From an uncultured Maricaulis sp. (GTDB lineage: Bacteria > Pseudomonadota > Alphaproteobacteria > Caulobacterales > Maricaulaceae): DNA of 64,000 bases. Where the stretch lies: NCBI RefSeq assembly GCF_947259345.1, contig NZ_CAMYLS010000007.1, positions 1 to 64,000 of the forward strand. Reading direction: 5' to 3'. The notes below the pieces were generated by a model. The model saw only the letters and a program-made list of their open reading frames with translations, did not search any database and was not told the origin of the DNA. Of this stretch, positions 55,989-64,000 are shown in pieces (position 1 is the stretch's first letter; the number at the start of each line of letters is the position of its first letter). The translations under genes and the position numbers were made by a program.

Positions 55989-57302
55989 ATGCGTATCAAT
56001 GTCTTCGTTTCGATGGTGGCTCTGGCCGTAGGCGCGGTCGCCATCGCGGTGTCCGCTGAGGGCGCCCAGGAAGACCGGTCGGCGAGCTTCCGCCAGATCG
56101 AGCTTTTTGGCGATGTGCTCAGCCGGATTGAAGCCGATTATGTGTCGGACACCGACCAGGCCGAGCTTATCGAGGCCGCAATCGAAGGCATGTTGACATC
56201 GCTCGACCCGCACTCCGCCTATCACAGTCCGGACGCCTATGAAGACCTCCGGGTGACCACGCGCGGCGAATATGGCGGGCTGGGTATGGAGGTGGTCCGG
56301 CGTGACCAGTACATCACCATCGTCTCACCGATTGCCGATACACCGGCGGAGCGCGCCGGTCTGCGCACCAATGACCGCATCATCGCCGTTGATGGCGATG
56401 CCATCGTCGGCATCTCTGTTGACGAAGCTGTCGCCCTGATGCGGGGCGCGGTTGGCGACCCGGTGACCATCACCATTGCCCGTGAAGATGATGACCCGTT
56501 TGACGTCACCCTCGTGCGCGACACCATTCCGTTGAGAACCGTGGCCACCCGGATCGAACAAGGCGTGCCCTATATGCGCATCGCCGGCTTTAATGAGCGT
56601 ACGACGGAGATGGTGCATGAGGGCCTGACTGAATTGCGGGACGAATTCGGCACTGATCTTCCAGGCCTAATCATCGACATGCGGTTCAACCCTGGCGGAC
56701 TGCTTGACCAAGCCATTGGTGTGACCGATGTCTTCCTGGACGGTGGAGAAGTCGTTTCGACGCGGACTCGCGATCCACGTGATACCCAACGCTACAATGC
56801 GCGTCCTGGCGACCGCCTCGCCGGCGTCCCGATCGTAATCCTGATCAATGAAGGTACCGCCAGTGCCGCCGAAATCGTAGCCGGTGCCCTGCAGGACCGC
56901 GAGCGTGCTGAGCTGATCGGCATGACGAGTTTCGGCAAGGGCTCGATCCAGACCATTATCCCGCTGCGTGGTGGACGTGATGGTGCCCTCCGCCTGACGA
57001 CCGGCCGCTACTACACACCCGCAGGTCGCTCCATCCAGGCGACGGGAATTGTCCCGGACCAACTGATTTCCGCCTGGGCGTTGGAGGAGGACGAGGAACA
57101 CAGCGTGCCGCAAATCGGCTCGGAGGCAGACCTCGACGGCGCGCTTGAAAACGAGAATGGCGACCAGCGCGAGACGACCGATATCGCATCAGTTGAACAA
57201 CCGCCGGCGGATTGGCCGGAGGATGAGGATTATCAGCTGCATCGCGCAGTCGAGGTTCTCAGCGCGGCCATGGAAACCCAACAGGCCTCACTGCGCCCCT
57301 GA
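55989..57302 (+). CDS. ctpA: Carboxy-terminal processing protease (S41, CtpA)
   Basis: A 437-residue S41 peptidase. The signal peptide (residues 1-26) is followed by a helical N-terminal region, a PDZ domain (about 85-165; GLGMEVVRRDQYITIVSP) and the protease domain with catalytic Ser292 in GTASAAE and Lys317 in TSFGKGSIQT. It degrades or trims periplasmic proteins from the C terminus, often peptidoglycan hydrolases. It lies directly after the envC-like gene. The C-terminal 60 residues are acidic and poorly conserved. Confidence 0.95.
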   Translation: MRINVFVSMVALAVGAVAIAVSAEGAQEDRSASFRQIELFGDVLSRIEADYVSDTDQAELIEAAIEGMLTSLDPHSAYHSPDAYEDLRVTTRGEYGGLGMEVVRRDQYITIVSPIADTPAERAGLRTNDRIIAVDGDAIVGISVDEAVALMRGAVGDPVTITIAREDDDPFDVTLVRDTIPLRTVATRIEQGVPYMRIAGFNERTTEMVHEGLTELRDEFGTDLPGLIIDMRFNPGGLLDQAIGVTDVFLDGGEVVSTRTRDPRDTQRYNARPGDRLAGVPIVILINEGTASAAEIVAGALQDRERAELIGMTSFGKGSIQTIIPLRGGRDGALRLTTGRYYTPAGRSIQATGIVPDQLISAWALEEDEEHSVPQIGSEADLDGALENENGDQRETTDIASVEQPPADWPEDEDYQLHRAVEVLSAAMETQQASLRP

Positions 57303-57393
57303 CGCTGACAGTCGCGACAGGTTGGACCGGATATGACGGCGGCGGGTAAAAGCCTGTCGCCGTTAACCGTTTCTTACAGCAGGGGCAGGCACA

Positions 57394-58803
57394 TTGGCAC
57401 TTCCGCGAGGTCCGAAAACCTCGCTCCAAATGCAACCCACAGACCGTGCCGCCGCCATGTCGACCGCTCTTCTTCGCCACGCCCAACCGCTTCTCACACT
57501 GCGGGCGCCGCTCTTTGCGGGCCTGGCTGCGGCCGGAGCCTTGAGCTTGGCTATTGGGGGTGTCGCACTATTTGGAAATGGTGAAATAGCGCTTCCGAGC
57601 GCTGTGCGCGGCGTTGAACCGGCACCCGTGCCGGAGCCGATCCAGCAAGCCATGCGCACCGATCAGGCAGATCCACAGGATGGCATTCGCTTCCTGGACC
57701 CGGACGGCGACGAGGAAGTGACATTGTCTGGTGTCCGCGAAGGCTTCCAATCCCCGGCCAGCACACGCGTCGAGCCCGGCTCGTCTGACACCTCGGGCTC
57801 CGACCCGGCTGACGCAGAGGCCCGTCTCACCGCGAGCACGGCGCCGGCTGCCAATCCCAATGCCCTGCCCGCCGCGCCCATCGCCGGTCTGACCGAACCC
57901 GGGCCAGGCGGCCCGCTTCCGATCATCGCCGCCGATGGCTCACGCCCGTCTCGCGCCTATGCCCGGCCCTATCATGGCGATCCCGGCGCCCCCACGATTG
58001 CCGTCGTGATTGGCGGCATGGGTCTCAACACGGCTGTGACCGAGGCTGCCATCAACGAATTACCGCCGGAAGTGGCGCTCAGCTTTGCGGCCTATACCCG
58101 CGATCTTCAGGCCTGGATTGATCGCGCTCGTGCCGCCGGCCACGAGGTCCTCATCGAAGCGCCCATGGAGCCCTTCGACTATCCCAACAATGATCCCGGC
58201 CCGCACACCTTGCTGGCCGACGGAACCGCCGAAGAAAACAGCCGTCGCCTGGCCTGGGTGCTTAGCCGCGCAACCGGCTATTTCGGCGTGACCAATTATC
58301 TGGGGGCCCGCTTCTCGGCCTCACAGGGCGCCATGCGCCAGGTCTTCGGGACGCTGGAGGAGCGCGGCGTCGCATTCCTGCACGACGGCGCCGGTCGCCG
58401 CTCGACCATCGAGGCGGCCGCTGGCGCCACCGATATCGAGTACGCGGTTGCCGACAGGATCCTGGATGAGGACCTCTCGCCTGACGCGATCGATGAGCGC
58501 CTGCTGGCGCTTGAAGCGCTGGCCATCCAGAATGGCTCTGCCCTCGGAACCGGCTTTGCCTATCCGGCTACCGTTGAACAGATTCGAGACTGGGCCATCA
58601 GTCTCGACCTTCGAGGCTATCAACTTGCGCCCCCATCGGCCGTCATGGCGCGTCGCCGCCTGGAGGCCCGCTTGGCAGCAGAGGCGGAAGCCGCCTTGCC
58701 GCATGACGCGACGGCTTCCACGGACCACCGCTGGGCACGCGACCCGAATGATGCAGCAACTGCTGACGATGGCTACGGCGCGTCGACGTCCAACGGCCAC
58801 TGA
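57394..58803 (+). CDS. Divergent polysaccharide deacetylase (YibQ/DUF610 family)
   Basis: A protein of up to 469 residues. One N-terminal membrane helix (APLFAGLAAAGALSLAIGG), a proline/alanine-rich linker to about residue 190, then a YibQ-type domain starting TIAVVIGGMGLNTAVTEAA and containing EAPMEPFDYPNNDPGPHTLL and GVTNYLGARFS. The family shares the NodB-like barrel but its activity is unproven; its neighbours (envC, ctpA) suggest an envelope role. The start is a TTG at 57394 with AGGGGC upstream; ATGs at 57430 and 57457 are alternatives. Its stop overlaps rppH by one base. Confidence 0.85.
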   Translation: MALPRGPKTSLQMQPTDRAAAMSTALLRHAQPLLTLRAPLFAGLAAAGALSLAIGGVALFGNGEIALPSAVRGVEPAPVPEPIQQAMRTDQADPQDGIRFLDPDGDEEVTLSGVREGFQSPASTRVEPGSSDTSGSDPADAEARLTASTAPAANPNALPAAPIAGLTEPGPGGPLPIIAADGSRPSRAYARPYHGDPGAPTIAVVIGGMGLNTAVTEAAINELPPEVALSFAAYTRDLQAWIDRARAAGHEVLIEAPMEPFDYPNNDPGPHTLLADGTAEENSRRLAWVLSRATGYFGVTNYLGARFSASQGAMRQVFGTLEERGVAFLHDGAGRRSTIEAAAGATDIEYAVADRILDEDLSPDAIDERLLALEALAIQNGSALGTGFAYPATVEQIRDWAISLDLRGYQLAPPSAVMARRRLEARLAAEAEAALPHDATASTDHRWARDPNDAATADDGYGASTSNGH

Positions 58804-59303
58804 TGACAACCACAACATCCGATCCATACCCGCATCATCGGGCCAATGTCGGTATTGCCCTGTTCAACCAGGCTGGCGAAATCTGGTTGGGAAGACGCGA
58901 CAGCACGCCGGGCCCGTGGAACTGGCAGCTGCCGCAAGGCGGGATCGACCCTGGCGAGAATATCCAGGACGCCGCGCTACGCGAGCTTGCCGAGGAGACC
59001 GGGATTCAGTCCCGGCTGGTCAGCTATCTCGGAGAAATCGACGGCTGGTTGGCCTATGACTATCCGCCGGAAGTCCGCGAAGATCCCCGCTTCCACAAGA
59101 AGCGCCATCTGGGCCAAAAGCAGCGCTGGTTCGCTTTTCGCTTCAAGGGCACCGACGGTGATATCGACCTGAAAGCCCACGCCGAAGTCGAGTTCGATAC
59201 CTGGCGCTGGGGCCAGTTGAGCGAGATACCTGACCTCATTATTCCGTGGAAACGGGATGTCTATCTGGAAGTTGCCCGCGCCTTTGCGCCTTTCAGCAAA
59301 TAG
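58803..59303 (+). CDS. rppH: RNA pyrophosphohydrolase (Nudix)
   Basis: A 166-residue RppH with the opening RANVGIALFNQAGEIWLGRR, WQLPQGGIDPGE, the Nudix box core REL-EETGI (AALRELAEETGIQSR) and LGQKQRWFAFRF. It removes pyrophosphate from 5'-triphosphate mRNA ends to start decay, and may act on dinucleoside polyphosphates. It starts within the stop of the YibQ gene (TGATG). The end is 12 bases from the convergent amidohydrolase gene. Confidence 0.95.
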   Translation: MTTTTSDPYPHHRANVGIALFNQAGEIWLGRRDSTPGPWNWQLPQGGIDPGENIQDAALRELAEETGIQSRLVSYLGEIDGWLAYDYPPEVREDPRFHKKRHLGQKQRWFAFRFKGTDGDIDLKAHAEVEFDTWRWGQLSEIPDLIIPWKRDVYLEVARAFAPFSK

Positions 59304-59315
59304 CGCTGAACCCGA

Positions 59316-60875
59316 TCACTCACCTCGCGCCGACAAGCTGGCGCGATCGATCGGCCGGCCTTCCACGACTACGATCTCGATGTGTTCAAACGCCGAGACC
59401 GACATGCGCGGGTCAGCGCTGAGGATGAGCAGGTCAGCATCCTGCCCCGAGGCTACCAGACCCCGCTGACCAGCCAGACCAAAGGAACGCGCGTTGCGGA
59501 TAGTCGCCGCCGCGAGGATGTCCTCGGGCGAAATGCCTGATGCCTCCCAGTCACGCATTTCCCAATACCCGGCGAGGCCTGGCGGTGAAGCCCACCCGAA
59601 CCCACCAACCGCCGTGTCGGTGCCGAACAAGAGCCGACCGCCACTGCGATGGAAGTCAGCCAGGAGCGTTTGGTAACGGCCAAAGAAATTGGCCTGCAGG
59701 GCTGGCATGTCCTCCACCGTCTGGCCGGAGGCGAGAATGACCGGACCGAAGCGGGAGAGGAAATCGTCCCGTTGAACTTGGGCTCCCGAGCGCAAATGAC
59801 CCAGCATCTCCGCAGGGATGACATCCAGCCAAGCGGGATCATTCAAAACCTCAGACTGGAAGAGCGAGCCCGTATTCGCCAGGGTTCGCAGGGTTGATTG
59901 CACGCCGATCCCGGTCTGTGCGAGAGCCGTCAATGTCTCGGAAATTTGCTCGCCGGGGCGTGTCGCGGCAAATCCGTCTTGCGGCCACTCCCACGGGCCG
60001 TGCGCGAACATGTCTATGTTAGCCGCAATGCCCAGTTCGATGCCGGCCGGTGTGGTTGCATGAAGCAGAACCGGCATGCCACGAGCCCGTGCGGCTGCCG
60101 TGATTTCGCTCATGATGGCGAGAGACGGCAGGGCGAAGTCCGGCGCGCCTCCGGGCCACCATAAAGCCTCTTCATAATAGAGCTTCACACATTGCCCGCC
60201 GGCCGCCTGGACAACGTCGAGGACAGCATCCGGCGTATGGTCTGCCGGATCCATACCCGGGGCAAGCGTGTTTCGGCCAAATCGGTCATGAAGCAGGGCG
60301 GGGAAAGCGCGGGTCACCGCATCAGCCGGCACGTCCAGTGCCATGAAGCCGTCTGGTAGAACCACACCGGGCCCGCAATGGATCAGACGCGGTCGCTCGG
60401 GCGCTTCCAGGAATTGCGCATTGGTGTCGGGATCAGCATTGAGCTCCACCACAGTGGTGAAGCCATGGAAAAGATAGCTTCGCGGCATTTGGCGCAGATA
60501 AGCACCATGCAAGGCATCGAAATCGGGCGTATCACGGCGCCGCAAGCCCGTGGCATGATAAAGATGAACATGGCCATCAATCAGTCCAGGCAGCAGGAAA
60601 CGGCCATCAGCCTCGATAACCTCGCGCGCGTCACTTGCCTGCAAATCACCGATTCGTGCGATACGGCCAGCATGGATGGCGACGTCCAGGACCTGCCCAT
60701 CATGGGGGCTTTCCGGGGACACGATCGTCGCGCCGCGAACGATCAGATCATAGCTCGGGTCCGGAGCCGATGGCTGAGCCGACTGGCAAGCAGCAAGCAC
60801 GGCGCAAAGCAGCGTCGCGAGAGTGCGCAGACTGGTTCTATCAAACAGCTGCGGGATAGATGGATGACGTTGCAC
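59316..60875 (-). CDS. Exported amidohydrolase lipoprotein
   Basis: A protein of about 519 residues. The GTG at 60875 has GAGGAG six bases upstream and starts a lipoprotein signal ending TLLCAVLAACQS. The metal-dependent amidohydrolase domain has the paired His motif GLIDGHVHLYH, a Lys in CVKLYYEE, metal His in LLHATTPAG and FAHGPWEW, and the catalytic Asp in LFGTDTAVGG. It resembles imidazolonepropionase-like or prolidase-like exported amidohydrolases; the substrate (cyclic amide, dipeptide or imide) is not predictable. It is divergent from a membrane AraC-type regulator, a likely controller. Confidence 0.85.
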   Translation of the reverse strand: MQRHPSIPQLFDRTSLRTLATLLCAVLAACQSAQPSAPDPSYDLIVRGATIVSPESPHDGQVLDVAIHAGRIARIGDLQASDAREVIEADGRFLLPGLIDGHVHLYHATGLRRRDTPDFDALHGAYLRQMPRSYLFHGFTTVVELNADPDTNAQFLEAPERPRLIHCGPGVVLPDGFMALDVPADAVTRAFPALLHDRFGRNTLAPGMDPADHTPDAVLDVVQAAGGQCVKLYYEEALWWPGGAPDFALPSLAIMSEITAAARARGMPVLLHATTPAGIELGIAANIDMFAHGPWEWPQDGFAATRPGEQISETLTALAQTGIGVQSTLRTLANTGSLFQSEVLNDPAWLDVIPAEMLGHLRSGAQVQRDDFLSRFGPVILASGQTVEDMPALQANFFGRYQTLLADFHRSGGRLLFGTDTAVGGFGWASPPGLAGYWEMRDWEASGISPEDILAAATIRNARSFGLAGQRGLVASGQDADLLILSADPRMSVSAFEHIEIVVVEGRPIDRASLSARGE

Positions 60876-60977
60876 GGGAATCTCCTCAGTGAAGCCGCTG
60901 TGATAGGATCGCCCGCCAATCCATGCGTCCTCGATCGCGATCTTGGACATCGCAATCAGACATCGTTACATGAGCGC

Positions 60978-61976
60978 ATGATTTGGCTGCTGCCCGTTTC
61001 GGTCGCCCTGACCGCGCTCATGTCGCTCTATCTCGCATCGTTGAAAGGCGAGCAGAGGGTAGCGCACACTTGGCTCGCCGCCGCCTTTGCGCTCCTCGCC
61101 GTCATGCATGGATTGACCAGCTTCGCAACGAGCGGGCAATCAGCCTCGATCCACCTGATTCGCCCTGCGCTGGCGGCCGGCTTCCCGAGCTTGATTTTCC
61201 TGCATGCACGCGCCCTCGTGAGGCCGCCCGGCCTGCCGAAATGGGGCGACCTCGCGCATCTGATCGGCCCCGCCTCGCTCGTGGTATCGCAGTGGCTGGA
61301 AAGTCACCGGGCCTTGGGAACGGGATGGCTTGTCGACCTTGTGATTTTTGCGATCACCATCGGATACGCGATGGCGACGTTCGGCCTTGCGCGGAGGATG
61401 GTTGCGCCCGCGCGGCGCCGTTGGGGCGTCATGCTCGGCAGCTGGCTTTCGGCTATGGCGATCAGCGATGCCGTGATCGCGTTTGAGGTCATGCGCTCGA
61501 CACCGCTTTCAGCGTCAATTGGACTCATGATCGCGCTCGCCGGCCTGATCGGCTTCCTCGTCTACTTCCTCTATTCGAGCCTGCATCAAAATGGTCCGGT
61601 CGCCTGGATGAGGGCGCGATTGAGAACCCCGGCACTTGGTTTCCCGGAGCGATTGGAAGCGCACATGATGTCCCGTGAGCCATGGCGTGATGCCGAACTC
61701 ACGGTCGCGCGCCTCGCCCGGCAAATCGGCTGCCCGCAGCGCCAGATATCCGAAACGGTCAACGACCGCTGGGGCATGTCGGTCAGCCGCTGGTTGACGA
61801 CCTATCGGGTCACCGAAGCCCAGCGCCTGATGCTGGAGACGCCGAAGCGTCCACTTGTCGAACTCATGCTCGATTGCGGGTTCCAAACGCGATCAAATTT
61901 CAATCGTGCCTTCAAGGAAATAGCGGGTCAGTCGCCGTCGGCCTGGCGCGCAGCCCTCGCAAAAGGCCGCCCCTGA
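60978..61976 (+). CDS. Membrane-anchored AraC-family regulator
   Basis: A protein of about 332 residues. The N-terminal 215 residues contain about seven hydrophobic helices. The C-terminal 100 residues are an AraC-type double helix-turn-helix (LARQIGCPQRQISETVND, MSVSRWLTTYRVTEAQRLM, CGFQTRSNFNRAFKEIAGQS). DNA binding from the membrane implies a signal sensed in or across the inner membrane. It is divergent from the exported amidohydrolase with about 100 bases between starts. The ATG at 60978 begins the first helix; the frame is open far upstream but overlaps the amidohydrolase. Confidence 0.85.
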   Translation: MIWLLPVSVALTALMSLYLASLKGEQRVAHTWLAAAFALLAVMHGLTSFATSGQSASIHLIRPALAAGFPSLIFLHARALVRPPGLPKWGDLAHLIGPASLVVSQWLESHRALGTGWLVDLVIFAITIGYAMATFGLARRMVAPARRRWGVMLGSWLSAMAISDAVIAFEVMRSTPLSASIGLMIALAGLIGFLVYFLYSSLHQNGPVAWMRARLRTPALGFPERLEAHMMSREPWRDAELTVARLARQIGCPQRQISETVNDRWGMSVSRWLTTYRVTEAQRLMLETPKRPLVELMLDCGFQTRSNFNRAFKEIAGQSPSAWRAALAKGRP

Positions 61977-61986
61977 CGGAGCGGCC
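61961..61986 (-). terminator. Terminator of the atpC transcript
   Basis: On the minus strand GGCCGC and GCGGCC arms around a ten-base loop are followed by TTTT. It lies just past the atpC stop and overlaps the end of the convergent AraC-type gene. Confidence 0.75.
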
Positions 61987-62015
61987 CGGATCGACCAGCC
62001 ATAAGCCTGTCAACG

Positions 62016-62417
62016 CTAGTGCGCGACAACCGCCTGCATGGCTTCATACTTGGCAACAAGCGCAGCCGCCTGTTCGCGCTCTTCGTCGTCCTTGGCGGCG
62101 GTTACGTCTTCGCGCGCGTCGGAGAGGTCTTGGGAAAGCTTCTCAGTGTCGATATCAGCGACGGCAATCGCTTCCTCGGCGAGGATGGTCAGACCAGCCG
62201 GTGTCACCTCGGCAAAACCGCCATGAATGAAAGTCCGGGTTTCCGAACCGCCATCAATGACCGTAATTGCACCGGGACGGATGACGGACATGAATGGCGC
62301 GTGGTTCGGCAGGACACCGAAATCACCCTCTTCGCCCGGCACCACCACCTGGTCGACATTGCCCGCGAACAGGCGGCGCTCGGGAGAGACGAGATCAAAA
62401 TGGAGTTTGTCAGCCAT
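62016..62417 (-). CDS. atpC: F0F1 ATP synthase epsilon subunit
   Basis: A 133-residue epsilon subunit. The N-terminal beta-sandwich shows KLHFDLVSPERRLFAG, QVVVPGEEGDFGVLPNHAPF and FIHGGFAEVT; a short helical C-terminal region follows. It is part of the central stalk and inhibits ATP hydrolysis. The ATG at 62417 begins the conserved domain. It is usually directly after atpD, but here a terminator and a secreted-protein gene lie between them. Confidence 0.96.
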   Translation of the reverse strand: MADKLHFDLVSPERRLFAGNVDQVVVPGEEGDFGVLPNHAPFMSVIRPGAITVIDGGSETRTFIHGGFAEVTPAGLTILAEEAIAVADIDTEKLSQDLSDAREDVTAAKDDEEREQAAALVAKYEAMQAVVAH

Positions 62418-62518
62418 GAGTAAGCCCTTCGATATTCCGCGTCCGTCTAGCAGGTATTCCGCAGCTTGTGGACCCCCTAGATCACAGGGCCTCATCGGGC
62501 TCAACGCGCGAGCAGCAC

Positions 62519-63298
62519 CTAGCCGTCACAGGCCTGCACGCCAGCGGTAATGGTCTGCCAGAGCGCCGATATTTGCGGATTGCGGGAATCCTCTATCCGG
62601 ACGTTCACATTGGCACCGCCGAACGCCTTCATGGGAATATCGAGTGTGTAGCGGATATGGATCGGAATCGGGGGCAGCACGGGGCCGCGGGCATCATCGC
62701 GCTCACCGGCAAGGGGCAGGGGCTGCAAGTCAGCCAGCGCGGCTTGCCACTCGCCGACAGCGGGGCAATCAGCTTCACGCACCTGCCGCAGCCGAAGGCT
62801 GGATGCAATCAAATCGTCAAGAGAGGCGTCTGCTTCGAATCGATGACCCTCAAGTCCGGCGCGGTCCGATGGCGGAATTCCATTCGCACGGAGCGCTGCA
62901 GCCAGCCTCGCTCCGTCAAAATGGGTTTCCGCCATATCAGCATAGATTTGCGCGTTCTGTTGCAGGCCCGCGGACCGGAAAATCCATTCGCAGCTTGCGT
63001 CTGTATTGGGGCAGGAACGGACATAGCCAGCCTGAAAATACTCCGTCCACCAGCCGGTATTACGCTCGAAACTCGGCCCGGCCCGGTAGATGCGCCATCC
63101 ATCCGGCGCGCCGAGCGCCTCGAAGGCATCTGCGCGTGTTGTGATCGCGCGAAGTCGAACCGCACTCAGCCACGCATCCCAGAGATCCGGGCCGGAATAA
63201 CCATCGAACTCGCCCTGCGCGATGTCAGGCGCTGGATTTGGGGGCGGGGGCGGCGAGGCGGTATGGCTCAGCACCAAGGCTGCAATCGCGACAAGCAT
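62519..63298 (-). CDS. Hypothetical exported protein between atpD and atpC
   Basis: A 259-residue protein with a short signal sequence (MLVAIAALVLSHTAS) and proline-rich spacer. The mature part has cysteines in RSCPNTDASCEW near residue 100, near residue 179 (ADCPAVGEW) and near the end (VQACDG), suggesting disulfides, so a periplasmic location is likely. I do not recognise a family. GGGGGA lies about six bases before the ATG. It sits between the atpD terminator and atpC on the same strand, so it may share a transcript with atpC. Confidence 0.7.
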   Translation of the reverse strand: MLVAIAALVLSHTASPPPPPNPAPDIAQGEFDGYSGPDLWDAWLSAVRLRAITTRADAFEALGAPDGWRIYRAGPSFERNTGWWTEYFQAGYVRSCPNTDASCEWIFRSAGLQQNAQIYADMAETHFDGARLAAALRANGIPPSDRAGLEGHRFEADASLDDLIASSLRLRQVREADCPAVGEWQAALADLQPLPLAGERDDARGPVLPPIPIHIRYTLDIPMKAFGGANVNVRIEDSRNPQISALWQTITAGVQACDG

Positions 63299-63345
63299 TG
63301 TGAATCCCCCAACTCGAACGGCTCCAGAGTGACCGAGAGACTGGC

Positions 63346-63380
63346 AAAAGAAAAGGCCGGCTCACGAGGAACCGGCCTTT
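63346..63380 (-). terminator. Strong terminator directly after atpD
   Basis: Minus-strand AAAGGCCGG and CCGGCCTTT arms around an 11-base loop, followed by TTTTCTTT, 25 bases past the atpD stop. It would end most atp operon transcripts before the hypothetical gene and atpC. Confidence 0.88.
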
Positions 63381-63405
63381 GTCTCGATCAGGCGTGCGGA
63401 GAAGC

Positions 63406-64000
<595 letters not shown>

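Overview
The window is GC-rich, densely coded chromosomal DNA from an alphaproteobacterium. Several traits point to the Caulobacterales/Maricaulales side (a Maricaulis- or Hyphomonas-like marine heterotroph), although no 16S gene is present to prove it: two large TonB-dependent receptors of the Caulobacter type, the order obgE-proB-nadD-rsfS-rlmH-envC-ctpA-yibQ-rppH, an L21 protein with an Ala/Lys tail, and an ATP synthase operon. There is no prophage, insertion sequence or CRISPR array.

Layout. (1) 0.5-16.3 kb is a uronate/pectin utilisation locus: kduD, an RpiB-type isomerase, uxaC and a LacI-family repressor on the minus strand; uxaA, kdgK and an exported esterase on the plus strand; then an exported esterase, a GH43 glycosidase, a TonB receptor and a GPH-family sugar transporter. 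Four near-identical 15-17 bp operator-like sites (3472, 4747, 14446, 14546) tie the catabolic operons to the receptor, so the LacI protein probably runs the whole locus. (2) 16.4-18.8 kb holds a membrane hybrid histidine kinase and a convergent LuxR-type response regulator. (3) 19.0-25.3 kb is an NAD-linked molybdenum formate dehydrogenase operon (fdsG, fdsB, fdsA, fdhD, mobA). (4) 25.3-27.5 kb encodes an exported zinc-metalloprotease-like protein. (5) 27.6-35.6 kb is an eight-gene minus-strand operon for aerobic degradation of 2-aminobenzoate (anthranilate) through CoA thioesters, with a RidA-type enamine deaminase in the middle.

(6) 36.0-45.8 kb is the most original part. A TonB receptor, an exported alpha/beta hydrolase and a DASS dicarboxylate transporter lie on one strand. 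Opposite them is a translationally coupled trio: a double-headed TetR regulator, a lipoprotein of the fumarase/aspartase lyase superfamily, and a lipoprotein M14 carboxypeptidase. All three enzymes appear to be exported. This suggests periplasmic dismantling of a succinyl-containing or peptide-like compound, with the released dicarboxylate (fumarate) imported by the DASS protein. (7) 46-64 kb is mainly housekeeping: tRNA-Ser(CGA), a small lipoprotein, rplU-rpmA, a GNAT acetyltransferase, a membrane protein joining a ribbon-helix-helix domain to three EF-hands, the obgE-to-rppH cluster with an inserted egtD and an rsfS lacking an ordinary start codon, an exported amidohydrolase divergent from a membrane-anchored AraC regulator, and the end of the atp operon, where a terminator and an extra secreted-protein gene separate atpD from atpC.
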